In this document: one piece after another, positions 34,340 to 41,886 of the stretch
Layout: each line of letters opens with the position of its first letter
Position numbering within the stretch: the first letter of the stretch is position 1
From: Thiotrichales bacterium 19S3-11
GTDB taxonomy: Bacteria > Pseudomonadota > Gammaproteobacteria > Francisellales > Francisellaceae
Length of the DNA stretch: 41,886 nucleotides
Assembly: GCA_021713295.1 (NCBI GenBank)
Contig: JAKJJU010000025.1
Span: forward strand, 1 to 41,886
Direction: 5' to 3'
The notes under the pieces: generated by a model
The model's database searches: none
What the model was told of the DNA's origin: nothing
Seen by the model: only the letters and a program-made list of their open reading frames with translations
Made by a program: the position numbers and the translations under genes

Positions 34340-34984
34340 TTATTTTAATTTTGCAAGTGATAGAATAAGCCACTTTACCCACAAAAAACTAAAAATACCG
34401 ATATAAGCACCAAAGATGATATCAGATAAATAGTGTTCACAGACAATTAATCGCGTTAAGCAGACTAAAATAGCAAGGAGAATTGCAGCGGTCATTAAGG
34501 ATGATTTTCTCGTGGTATAGGCCAACGAAATAAGCCCTGCAAAGTTAGCTAAAGCATGGCCTGAGGGGGTTGAATTTAGAGAGTGTTTTGTAGAAAAGAG
34601 ATGAAAACCATAAAGATTATGGTTAAATAACATGTCGGGGCGATAGCGTGCTAGGGTATATTTTAAGATAGCACCTATAGCTAAAGCGAGAAATATACTT
34701 AATGCAGCTATTAACCAAGGTAGCTTTTTTTCTTTAGGCTGGTTGCCACAATATAACCAAGCACAGTAAATAAATATGATGACCATAATCAACGCCCAAT
34801 GATTAGGCGAGAGTATGTTATCAATGAGTTTACTGTAGTGATATAGCCAACTAGTTATTGGAACATTATCGTGGAAAAAATAGGCAATACTTTGATCAAA
34901 GTAGTAATAACTAAGCCAGTAAACTATGCCAAGTAATATAAGACAGATAATTGAGCTTTTTAATGGCATCGATGTTTTAGCCAT
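34340..34984 (-). CDS. PAP2-family membrane phosphatase
   Basis: 214 aa with about five to six membrane helices and AAGGAT before the ATG. All three phosphatase motifs are present: K-x6-RP (Lys108 to Pro116, KYTLARYRP), PSGH (140-143, proton donor His143), and the R-x5-H-x3-D element (Arg178, His184, Asp188, in TRLIVCEHYLSD). The active site faces the periplasm in this family. The substrate could be undecaprenyl pyrophosphate, phosphatidylglycerophosphate or lipid A phosphate; the sequence does not decide. It is divergent from ampD with 89 bases between starts. Confidence 0.9.
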   Translation of the reverse strand: MAKTSMPLKSSIICLILLGIVYWLSYYYFDQSIAYFFHDNVPITSWLYHYSKLIDNILSPNHWALIMVIIFIYCAWLYCGNQPKEKKLPWLIAALSIFLALAIGAILKYTLARYRPDMLFNHNLYGFHLFSTKHSLNSTPSGHALANFAGLISLAYTTRKSSLMTAAILLAILVCLTRLIVCEHYLSDIIFGAYIGIFSFLWVKWLILSLAKLK

Positions 34985-35073
34985 GTATAATCCTTAACAA
35001 GGTTATTGTTAAATAACCAACAATCATATATTGAATATTAGCTAAAATAAAGGCATTTAGGTGATTTGAAAAC

Positions 35074-35631
35074 ATGGTGGGATTTGATCTTTCATTAGAT
35101 ACTGCGACGGGTTGGGTAAATAATATCATACATAAGCCATCTCAAAATTATAATCAAAGACCAGATAAAAGTGACTTATCATTGTTAGTTATTCACTGCA
35201 TTAGTTTGCCTGAAGGATCGTTTGTTGGTAATGAGATTATTGACTTTTTTCAGAACCAATTAGATATCAGTAAACATCAAAGCTTCCAAGCATTGAAAGA
35301 TGTTAAAGTGTCGGCTCATTTTTTAATTAGACGAAGTGGGGAAGTTATCCAATTTGTTTCTATTTATGACAGAGCTTGGCATGCGGGTGTTTCTTCTTTT
35401 CAAGGTAGAGGTAATTGTAATGATTATTCAATTGGTATTGAGTTGGAAGGTGCAGATTATTTACCTTATGAACCATTGCAATATGCTGCATTGATTAAGC
35501 TTACAAATTTACTGATAAATCATACTATAATTAATAAGAATAGAATCGTTGCACATAGTGAGATTGCGCCGAAGCGTAAAACCGATCCTGGAAAGTATTT
35601 TGATTGGGGTTATTATTTAGGGTGTCTATGA
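35074..35631 (+). CDS. ampD: 1,6-anhydro-N-acetylmuramyl-L-alanine amidase AmpD
   Basis: 185 aa (E. coli 183), cytoplasmic zinc amidase of cell-wall recycling. TAGGTGAT precedes the ATG. Zinc ligands are His41 (VIHCISLP), His161 and Asp171 (VAHSEIAPKRKTDPG), and the catalytic Glu is in IGIELEG (Glu123). RDRAWHAG-type sequence (YDRAWHAGVSSFQG) matches the family. It cuts the stem peptide from anhydro-MurNAc, which also sets beta-lactamase induction where AmpR is present; no ampR, ampC or ampE is seen. The stop overlaps the next ATG (ATGA), so the downstream binding-protein gene is translationally coupled. Confidence 0.95.
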   Translation: MVGFDLSLDTATGWVNNIIHKPSQNYNQRPDKSDLSLLVIHCISLPEGSFVGNEIIDFFQNQLDISKHQSFQALKDVKVSAHFLIRRSGEVIQFVSIYDRAWHAGVSSFQGRGNCNDYSIGIELEGADYLPYEPLQYAALIKLTNLLINHTIINKNRIVAHSEIAPKRKTDPGKYFDWGYYLGCL

Positions 35632-36476
35632 TAAAGCAGTTAGCGTATATAATTGTATTGTTTATTTGTATTGTAGGCTATAGGACAACCTATGCGATCA
35701 ATGTGATTACGCTGGCGCCAAATATCACACGTTTAATTCAAAGTATTATCGAGAAAGCGCATCAAGATGGGGTTAAATCATCAGTAAATATTATCGCAAC
35801 TGTACATTATGTTGGCGAGCCTAAAGCACTTCGTCAGATCCCATCAATTGGAGACGCATACCGTATTCAATTGGAAAAAATTATTTTATTAAAACCTGAT
35901 TTAGTCATTGCTTGGCAAGGTGGCACAAGGCAGTCAGAAATTGAAAAAATGAGATCCTTCAAAATTCATGTTGTTGAGGTTAATGCAACTTCATTGGCTT
36001 CAGTTGTTACGTTAATTATTAAGTTGGGTAATTTAATTGGGTTGAAAGCACAAGCAGATCAAATGGCAAAAGAATTTTATGAGAAACTTAAGCAATTACA
36101 ACCTTTAAAGCCATCTAATAAAGCTGTTTTTGTCCAATTATCAGAATATCCGTTATATACTATTGGTGGTAAAGGGTTTATGGATGAGATTATATCTTTT
36201 TGTGGGGGTGAAAATATTTATCAGGCGATTGAAAAAGAGGCGTTTGAAGTATCCTTTGAATCAGTGATATTAAAAAATCCTGATATAATCTTAGTTACTC
36301 AAAATTTAGTTAATGGCTCTACTCGGCCTTTAACTTCAACAATTTGGCAACAATACCCTGATATCTCAGCAGTGAAAAATAAACGCATTTATGCCATTAA
36401 TTCAAATAATGTATCACAAGCAACCTTAGATTTATTAGCTGGAGTTCAAGCTGTTTGTAAAGTGATTAATGAATAA
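35628..36476 (+). CDS. BtuF-like periplasmic substrate-binding protein
   Basis: 282 aa. ATG 35628 overlaps the ampD stop; an upstream in-frame start (35604) would delay the signal peptide and is rejected. Residues 1-21 are a Sec signal (hydrophobic LAYIIVLFICIVGY, then TTYA). The mature part follows the class III binding-protein fold: INVITLAPNITRLI, the PSIGDAYRIQLEKIILLKPD block (in part) and PDLVIAWQGG, with a long connecting helix and GGKGFMDEIISFCGGENIY. These match BtuF, which binds vitamin B12. No btuC or btuD is adjacent, so the permease is elsewhere or the ligand differs. Coupling to ampD is not evidence for a wall-peptide ligand by itself. Confidence 0.82.
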   Translation: MIKQLAYIIVLFICIVGYRTTYAINVITLAPNITRLIQSIIEKAHQDGVKSSVNIIATVHYVGEPKALRQIPSIGDAYRIQLEKIILLKPDLVIAWQGGTRQSEIEKMRSFKIHVVEVNATSLASVVTLIIKLGNLIGLKAQADQMAKEFYEKLKQLQPLKPSNKAVFVQLSEYPLYTIGGKGFMDEIISFCGGENIYQAIEKEAFEVSFESVILKNPDIILVTQNLVNGSTRPLTSTIWQQYPDISAVKNKRIYAINSNNVSQATLDLLAGVQAVCKVINE

Positions 36477-36556
36477 TTAATTAACTAGTTTTATAGAAAT
36501 TAAGCTAAACTAAAGAACAATAGGATTTAAGGATAAACCAATAAAGAGGTTTGATA

Positions 36557-37825
36557 ATGAAAGCTAAAACAGTATGGAAGGTGATTTTTCTCTCTGGTAT
36601 TGGCGGTATGTTAGAATTTTATGATTTTGTTATTTTTGCTATTTTTGCATACCAATTGGGTATTGTGTTTTTCCCGGCAGACTCCACTAGCCTATCAACC
36701 GTTTATGCATTTGGGATTTTTGCAGCAGGTTACTTAGCGCGGCCTATAGGTGGCATTATTTTTGGTCATTTCGGTGACCGTTATGGCAGAAAAACAACCT
36801 TTGCTGTCTCAATTAGTTTAATGGCAATATCCACCTTACTAATGGGGTTAATACCAGGGTATCACATTTGGGGAGTAACGGCAGTTATCTTGTTTTTGCT
36901 GCTGCGAATCATACAAGGGTTAGCCATAGGTGGCGAAATTCCTGGAGCCATTACTTTTGTCTATGAGCACGTTAAAAGTTCAGCCCGTATTGGGATTGGT
37001 ATTTTATTTTTCTTTATTAACTGTGGTATTTTATTAGCAAGTATTGTTTATACGCTAATTTATCACCTTTTACCTTTAGAGATTGCAAATAGCTATGGCT
37101 GGCGTATTGCGTTTATTTTTGGCAGTGTATTAGCAATTATCGGTTATTATTTACGTAAGCGTTTAGATGAAACGCCAGAATTTGTTCAATTTGAAAACAG
37201 GTTAAGGCCTGCGATTCCTGTGGTTAAATTATTTAAAGAGCATGCGCCATCGGTGTTAGCGGGCAGCTGTTTAATGGTACTAATGGCAACGGTTATTAGT
37301 ATGGTATTATTATATCTTGTACCTTATTTAGAGAATCTTGGAACCTATAGTGTTGCTGAGATATCTCGCTTGCATTTATTTGGATTAATTGTCTTACCTA
37401 TTTTTATTATTTTTTGGAATTATATTGCTGAAAAAGGTGTGGCACAAACTAAATTATATACCTGGATTGTAATCTGTTTTATCGTATTGCTGATTCCTTT
37501 GTTCTATGAAGTTGCCTATCATCGTTATGAGTGGATTTCCTATTGTATATTAATTATCTTAAGTGCTGGTATTGCAGGTTTATCACCTGTAATTTTAGCA
37601 GAGAACTTTCCAGTTTCTGTTCGTTATAGCGGCGTTGCTTTTGGTTATAATATTGCCTATGCCGTTTTTGGTGGCTTAACGCCGTTGATTGCTAGCTGGA
37701 TGTATTATGAAAATATCTCACATATTGCACCTGCATGGCTACTAGTTATTGCCAGTATTATCGGCTTATTTGGGCTAGCATTAGGCTTTCGTTATCAAAA
37801 GTTACAAATGAAGGTAGCAACATAA
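36557..37825 (+). CDS. MFS transporter, metabolite:H+ symporter (MHS) type
   Basis: 422 aa from ATG 36557, 7 bases after AGAGG (36545-36549); a TTG at 36551 is too close to that site. Twelve membrane helices. The signatures GGMLEFYDFVIFAIFA and GHFGDRYGRK (the MFS loop 2-3 motif) and RIIQGLAIGGEIPGA place it in the MHS branch with ProP, KgtP and ShiA. Substrates of that branch are osmolytes, dicarboxylates and aromatic acids; the one here is unknown. Its stop is only 3 bases from the convergent rpiA stop. No terminator hairpin is visible there. Confidence 0.88.
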   Translation: MKAKTVWKVIFLSGIGGMLEFYDFVIFAIFAYQLGIVFFPADSTSLSTVYAFGIFAAGYLARPIGGIIFGHFGDRYGRKTTFAVSISLMAISTLLMGLIPGYHIWGVTAVILFLLLRIIQGLAIGGEIPGAITFVYEHVKSSARIGIGILFFFINCGILLASIVYTLIYHLLPLEIANSYGWRIAFIFGSVLAIIGYYLRKRLDETPEFVQFENRLRPAIPVVKLFKEHAPSVLAGSCLMVLMATVISMVLLYLVPYLENLGTYSVAEISRLHLFGLIVLPIFIIFWNYIAEKGVAQTKLYTWIVICFIVLLIPLFYEVAYHRYEWISYCILIILSAGIAGLSPVILAENFPVSVRYSGVAFGYNIAYAVFGGLTPLIASWMYYENISHIAPAWLLVIASIIGLFGLALGFRYQKLQMKVAT

Positions 37826-37828
37826 AAT

Positions 37829-38485
37829 TTAGAGCTGCTGAATACCATTATCTGTTGCAATTAAGAGTGTATCTGCAGTGCGATGGGCAAATAAGCCGCA
37901 GGTTACAACACCGGTAAGTTGTGTTAAGACTGCTTCAGTCATCCTTGGGTCGCTAATATCTAAATTATGGATATCAAGAATTAGGTTACCATTATCAGTG
38001 ATAAAATTTTCACGTAAAACAGGTTGCCCACCCAGTTGAGTAATTGCTCTTGCAACTAAACCTCTAGCCATTGGAATGACTTCAATTGGTAAAGGAAAGC
38101 CTCCCAATAGGTCAACGTACTTCGATTGGTCTATAATACAGATAAATTCTTTAGCGGCGGTAGCTAGTATTTTTTCTCTAGTTAATGCACCACCTCCGCC
38201 TTTAATAAGCATTTTTTGATGATTACACTCATCAGCGCCATCAATATATAAATCTACGGCGTTAACGCTATTTAGGTCTGAGACATAAAAGCCAAGAGCT
38301 TTAAGCTTTTTTGTTGTATCTTCAGAGCTTGATACAACTTGATCAACCTTGTGTTTAATTGACGCTAGGGCTTCGATAAAATAGCCAACAGTTGATCCAG
38401 TGCCAACACCGATTGTCATATCTGGTTTAATAAATTCAATCGCCGCTTCAGCAGCTAGCTTTTTAAGAGAATTTACTTGTTGCAT
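37829..38485 (-). CDS. rpiA: ribose-5-phosphate isomerase A
   Basis: 218 aa (E. coli 219), cytoplasmic pentose-phosphate enzyme interconverting ribose-5-phosphate and ribulose-5-phosphate. AAGGAT precedes the ATG. Motifs: [15 protein letters not shown] (phosphate loop), [27 protein letters not shown] with catalytic Asp and Lys (the acidic pair and Lys), and LTREKI with the catalytic Glu. It stands alone on this strand, tail to tail with the MHS transporter. Confidence 0.97.
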   Translation of the reverse strand: MQQVNSLKKLAAEAAIEFIKPDMTIGVGTGSTVGYFIEALASIKHKVDQVVSSSEDTTKKLKALGFYVSDLNSVNAVDLYIDGADECNHQKMLIKGGGGALTREKILATAAKEFICIIDQSKYVDLLGGFPLPIEVIPMARGLVARAITQLGGQPVLRENFITDNGNLILDIHNLDISDPRMTEAVLTQLTGVVTCGLFAHRTADTLLIATDNGIQQL

Positions 38486-38556
38486 TAGATTACATCCTTT
38501 GATTAATCATCTATGACTAGCTATGATAGCATTCTTATAAATAATAGTGTTAGGCA

Positions 38557-39609
38557 TTATTCAAGTTGATTTAAAAATTGGATTACTTTTTGACTTAGTG
38601 TTGCAAAATCAGGGTTAAAAGCAATTCTTCTTAAGTTTTTTATTTTTAATTTATTTTTAGGGTTAATAGCACCAAAAATCATCGGATAGGGCTTAGTATT
38701 ATGGTAATAGCTACCTTCAATGCCATAGTGCGGATCATTGATGTCAATATGCATGCCAAGATGAGAAAAATCAACGACTTGTGCTGAAAAATCTCGGCTA
38801 TTAATGATTTTGATTTGATTATTATCTGATTGAAAGTCATCTAGAGCAGTATAAACTCTGCAATAATTTAATACGTTATCTTGTCGTCTAAAAAATTCAA
38901 GCCCAGCTTGATAAGCGGTCGTTTCGTCTTCAGTTGATACAACCATGAATATGGGTTGTTTTAGTGGTGCTTTTAATAGCTCTTTGGCTTTTTTAATGTG
39001 TTTTACAACTTCAGCTGCTGCCTGCATTGGAAACTCATTATAGCTAAATATATCCGTCCCGCAGAGTGATTTAACATGAGTGAATGGTTTAACAGGAATA
39101 ATTTTACTAATTGGACTAATCAAGGGCGGTAGTGATGAGATCCAGGGGCTAGTTAAACCAAAAGCAGGTGCAAATAGCGTAATACTTTGAATAATATCAG
39201 GATGTTTTAGAGCAGATAAGGTTGATAGCAGTCCGCCATAGGAATGGCCAATTAGGTGAATGCGCTTATAGTCTAATGCTGCTTGCATAATAAGGTGATC
39301 CAGTTGATCGATCCAGTTTAAATATGGAATATCTAACAGATTATTTGGCGCTGTACCATGGCCGAGTAATAATGGCGCGAAGCAATTAAAGCCTTGTTGA
39401 TTTAATTCTAGTGCTAATGAACGCATTGCATAAGCAGATGAAGAAAAACCATGGGTTAATATTACTAGCGGCTTTTGATGATCACCTTGAAGAAAAAAAG
39501 GGCTATTATCACTATGTGCCGTTTGCTCAACATGGTGACGTGTTAATAAAATATAGTCACTTAAACTAAGTGATTTGACTTGGTTTATATGGTGTTGATA
39601 CGTATTCAT
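38557..39609 (-). CDS. alpha/beta hydrolase, monoacylglycerol lipase-like
   Basis: 350 aa from ATG 39609; an upstream TTG (39624) would add 5 residues. No strong ribosome site is visible for either. The fold shows LTHGFSSSAYAM (oxyanion loop), PLLLGHGTAP, the nucleophile elbow LIGHSYGGLL with Ser123, an acid near STEDETT (Asp228) and His283 in SHLGMHID. These match Hydrolase_4 / serine aminopeptidase S33-like proteins that cleave monoglycerides or other esters. There is no signal peptide, so it is probably cytoplasmic. It lies 113 bases downstream of the metallophosphatase gene on the same strand. The substrate is unknown. Confidence 0.82.
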   Translation of the reverse strand: MNTYQHHINQVKSLSLSDYILLTRHHVEQTAHSDNSPFFLQGDHQKPLVILTHGFSSSAYAMRSLALELNQQGFNCFAPLLLGHGTAPNNLLDIPYLNWIDQLDHLIMQAALDYKRIHLIGHSYGGLLSTLSALKHPDIIQSITLFAPAFGLTSPWISSLPPLISPISKIIPVKPFTHVKSLCGTDIFSYNEFPMQAAAEVVKHIKKAKELLKAPLKQPIFMVVSTEDETTAYQAGLEFFRRQDNVLNYCRVYTALDDFQSDNNQIKIINSRDFSAQVVDFSHLGMHIDINDPHYGIEGSYYHNTKPYPMIFGAINPKNKLKIKNLRRIAFNPDFATLSQKVIQFLNQLE

Positions 39610-39722
39610 AGTTAAGTCAAGCAAAAGTTATTATTGTTAGTTAGTATAATATAACCATAGCAGTTAAATTTTAATTGGTAATATTTAAGTGGTGTAAATT
39701 AATAGCATATATTGTAATTAAA

Positions 39723-41114
39723 TTATAGTGTATTGACTTGTATTTGATCCATTTGAGCTTGTTTTTGACTAGTAAAATTAGCGTAGGTATGAAAGTGTTG
39801 TGGTGTTTCAGAGGCTTTAAAAGAAGGTTTTGACCTAAGAACGAGCCCTAAATTTTGGCGCTCATGATTTAATTGGCCAGAAACAGCAACATAACAATGA
39901 GCTAATTTATCGCTATTACGAGAGCCCCAACGTTTGTGACTTATAACGCGTTCTAGTTGGTTGAGTTTATTTTTTAGGTCGTTACCATCTAAACCAATAT
40001 CTGGCATCAAATTGATTTCATTCATTACTACTTTAATTGCTTTTGCCTTGTTTTCACTCCAGTAGCCAATACTGCCTCCATTTCTTGCTTTCATATCATC
40101 AATTGCAGCTTGTCCAATATTAACAAGTGCATTTCTTATACCTTGTAGTTGAATATTATCATTTATAATATTGTCATAAACTGGGTTGGTTGTAGCAATA
40201 CTTACTTTTTCAGCATCTATATTGGTTGCATAGTCTAATGTAACTCCTTTACCTGTTGCATTATCTAAATTATGAGAGTTTGGATATCTTCGTACACCAG
40301 CAGAATCATGACCATGAATGTGAACAAGTGTTTTTCCATCAACTGTGTTTAAAGATTGTAAAAAATTACCATTGCCACTATCTCTATTCCAAATTAATTG
40401 ATATTCCATAGATCGCATTGGGATATTTCTTATCGAATTATCTTGTACTTTGGCGTTAAAGCTTTCATTAATTGCAAGCACTTTATCTTCTATGTGTGTG
40501 TGTGCTTGGGTGCTATGCTGCATTTGTTGAATAATGCCATTATTTAATGGCGCATGTGTTGCAATAACTGGGTTATCATTAGGGTCAAATTTAAGTGATA
40601 CTAGTTTTAACTTAGCTAAATAATTATCTAACATTTGCCCAAGTAGCGGTTGTTGAATATCTTGATCAATTAAAGTTTGTCTAAAATTGGTTAAAGATTT
40701 AGCTTGGTCTTGATAAGCATCACGGTATAAATTATGTGTTATTTGGTCATAGTGACCATTTCTCATATGCTGAAGGTTACTGATAAATTCATGATCATGA
40801 TTAGAATAAATAATTTCATAATCAACATTATTTTCTGTCATTTTATTCATCAGATAAAGTGTCATTGCATCATTTTGACCACGATCAGCAAGGACATCAC
40901 CAATATAACATAGTGATCTATCGCCTATAGCGACTGGATCAAACTGTAGTTGATCAATTAATGCAATAAAAGCACCAACATTATTTTGATCATAGGCTTG
41001 CTTTAATTGCGCATAATGAGTGTTAAGGTTTGTAATTATACCTTCATCTTTTAAACCAATTAGCATTTTTAAGGTATTAGCATGAAGGTCACCAAAATAT
41101 GTTGTCGTAGGCAT
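39723..41114 (-). CDS. PPP-type metallophosphatase, resembling Legionella Wip effector phosphatases
   Basis: 463 aa with a very strong AGGAGGAG ahead of ATG. Residues 6-275 carry all metallophosphoesterase blocks in order. They are FGDLHAN (Asp9, His11), IGDVLADRGQND (Asp73, Arg78), SNHDHEF (Asn105, His106), a metal His in IATHAPL (His187) and HIHGHDS (about 265-271). The GDLHxN plus GDxLADRGxND combination recalls the WipA/WipB phosphatases that Legionella injects through its Dot/Icm system. That comparison is from memory and is inference. The C-terminal 190 residues match nothing I know. There is no signal peptide or membrane segment. A good promoter lies just upstream (41155-41184). It could instead be a cytoplasmic phosphatase acting on nucleotides or proteins. 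Confidence 0.75.
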   Translation of the reverse strand: MPTTTYFGDLHANTLKMLIGLKDEGIITNLNTHYAQLKQAYDQNNVGAFIALIDQLQFDPVAIGDRSLCYIGDVLADRGQNDAMTLYLMNKMTENNVDYEIIYSNHDHEFISNLQHMRNGHYDQITHNLYRDAYQDQAKSLTNFRQTLIDQDIQQPLLGQMLDNYLAKLKLVSLKFDPNDNPVIATHAPLNNGIIQQMQHSTQAHTHIEDKVLAINESFNAKVQDNSIRNIPMRSMEYQLIWNRDSGNGNFLQSLNTVDGKTLVHIHGHDSAGVRRYPNSHNLDNATGKGVTLDYATNIDAEKVSIATTNPVYDNIINDNIQLQGIRNALVNIGQAAIDDMKARNGGSIGYWSENKAKAIKVVMNEINLMPDIGLDGNDLKNKLNQLERVISHKRWGSRNSDKLAHCYVAVSGQLNHERQNLGLVLRSKPSFKASETPQHFHTYANFTSQKQAQMDQIQVNTL

Positions 41115-41154
41115 TGTGCAACTCCTCCTGATTTAACTTTTAATAATCAGATTT

Positions 41155-41184
41155 AGTATAATCAGAAAAATTGGTGAAGCTCAA
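41155..41184 (-). promoter_or_regulatory. promoter of the metallophosphatase gene, with direct repeats
   Basis: On the - strand, TTGAGC (41179-41184) and TATACT (41155-41160) are 18 bases apart. TCTGATTAT occurs twice across the -10 region (about 41143-41167), a possible regulator site. Confidence 0.55.
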
Positions 41185-41291
41185 GTGCTTATTGAAATAA
41201 ATATTTAGAATTTTACAGCATAAATCAATTACAAAACAATAAGTTAATTATTGAATGATTGATACATTAATGATTGATTATTTTTTATCGA

Positions 41292-41711
41292 TTATAGAGA
41301 TATTTCATTTTTAATGTTAGCGTTTGATGTGGAATCTTTCTCACTAAATAAACTGTTTGGTATTTTATATTCGCTATCAATTTTTGGTGTAATAATTTGA
41401 GTCCATTGAGCTTGATTGCTAAAGTAATAGATACTTTGAATGTTTTGAGTTTTAAGCTGACTTTGTTGGTTGATATCCGCTTCTAAAATAATATCTTGAT
41501 ATGTATATTTTTCACCTGTCTTAGCATTTTTTTTAGCTTCGTCAAAGCTATCATAAGCGTTAAGAAAATGAGTACGAGTTTTTTCATTTTCTATCTTGTT
41601 AAGTTGATTAAATGTTTGAGTAGCAATTTGAAAACTATTCGTTTTATTTAAAAGAGCAGGTAATGTGCCTCTATATTCATTTATTGGGCATTGAAATACA
41701 AAAAATGTCAT
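41292..41711 (-). CDS. uncharacterised 139-aa protein upstream of the metallophosphatase
   Basis: A clear frame with GGAG 9 bases before the ATG. The product is soluble and rich in Asn, Gln, Lys and Thr, without signal peptide or membrane segment, and I recognise no family. The mid-part (NAYDSFDEAKKNAKTGEKYT) is helical-looking; the C-terminus (SEKDSTSNANIKNEISL) is polar with acidic residues. Such a tail would be compatible with a secreted effector, but that is only a suggestion. It lies 177 bases upstream of the metallophosphatase on the same strand. Confidence 0.6.
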   Translation of the reverse strand: MTFFVFQCPINEYRGTLPALLNKTNSFQIATQTFNQLNKIENEKTRTHFLNAYDSFDEAKKNAKTGEKYTYQDIILEADINQQSQLKTQNIQSIYYFSNQAQWTQIITPKIDSEYKIPNSLFSEKDSTSNANIKNEISL

Positions 41712-41854
41712 GTGAATTTACTCCATTATGTTCAGAATCACAAATAAAAGTATTAACTGAAATCACACTACACGACAGTAACGCTGTAACCCATTGATTT
41801 TTCATTGTTATCATTCATTCTTATAATCGCCAAAAAACAAAAAAGAGCGATATC

Positions 41855-41886
41855 ATGAAACACATCAATGAATTACAACAGTCACT
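41855..41886 (+). CDS. start of a gene running off the window end
   Basis: ATG 41855 opens a frame (MKHINELQQS) cut by the window edge. A -10 element TATAAT lies at 41822-41827, and a weak GAG ribosome site 9 bases before the start. Too little is present to name the product. Confidence 0.5.
   Translation, partial: MKHINELQQS

Overview
This window is a chromosomal stretch of an AT-rich gammaproteobacterium. The gltA / sdhCDAB-sucAB block, MaeA, AmpD, RpiA and HisS proteins and an elongator tRNA-Met all resemble gammaproteobacterial versions. A SucB with two lipoyl domains, a stand-alone class III type PhaC, and a protein-phosphatase-like gene recalling Legionella Wip effectors point towards the Legionella / Piscirickettsia / Francisella part of the class. 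That placement is inference. No phage, transposon or CRISPR array was seen.

Layout. 1-121: 3' end of a 5S rRNA and its terminator (end of an rrn operon). 216-3202 (+): a small lipoprotein, an S49 membrane peptidase, a PhaC-like enzyme and a TM2 protein. 3213-4515 (-): a RhaT-like transporter and a small unknown protein. 4546-9392: a regulator- and amino-sugar-flavoured block. It holds an XRE helix-turn-helix fused to a degenerate N-acetylglucosamine-kinase-like domain, converging on a NagA-like deacetylase. Next come a D-threonine-aldolase-like PLP enzyme and an XRE/S24 repressor that has lost its Lys. Divergent from the repressor is a well-formed promoter plus terminator pair with no gene between, a candidate small RNA. 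9366-13238 (-): hisS, a FUSC-like membrane protein and gltA. 13756-21546 (+): sdhCDAB-sucAB, divergent from gltA and closed by a terminator; then apt.

22221-30321 (+) is a type I secretion island. It encodes a VCBS/cadherin-like/RTX adhesin with a near-exact internal duplication, two different ABC half-transporters in tandem, and a HlyD-type adaptor. Both ABC ATPase domains lack a standard LSGGQ signature and have Lys where the Q-loop Gln should be. No TolC-like gene lies nearby. 30331-38485 is mainly housekeeping: half-size FUSC protein, maeA with a possible leader ORF, a polyamine-type acetyltransferase, tRNA-Met, a TauE-type exporter, a PAP2 phosphatase, ampD coupled to an orphan BtuF-like binding protein, an MHS-type transporter and rpiA. 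38557-41886: an alpha/beta hydrolase, a metallophosphatase of effector-like type, a small unknown protein, and the first codons of a gene running off the end.

The strongest candidates for new biology are the pseudokinase-type regulator (4778-5914), the repressor/small-RNA pair (8329-9292), the secretion ATPase pair with unusual catalytic motifs (25198-28966), and the effector-like phosphatase pair (39723-41711). All calls come from reading the sequence; no database search was run.
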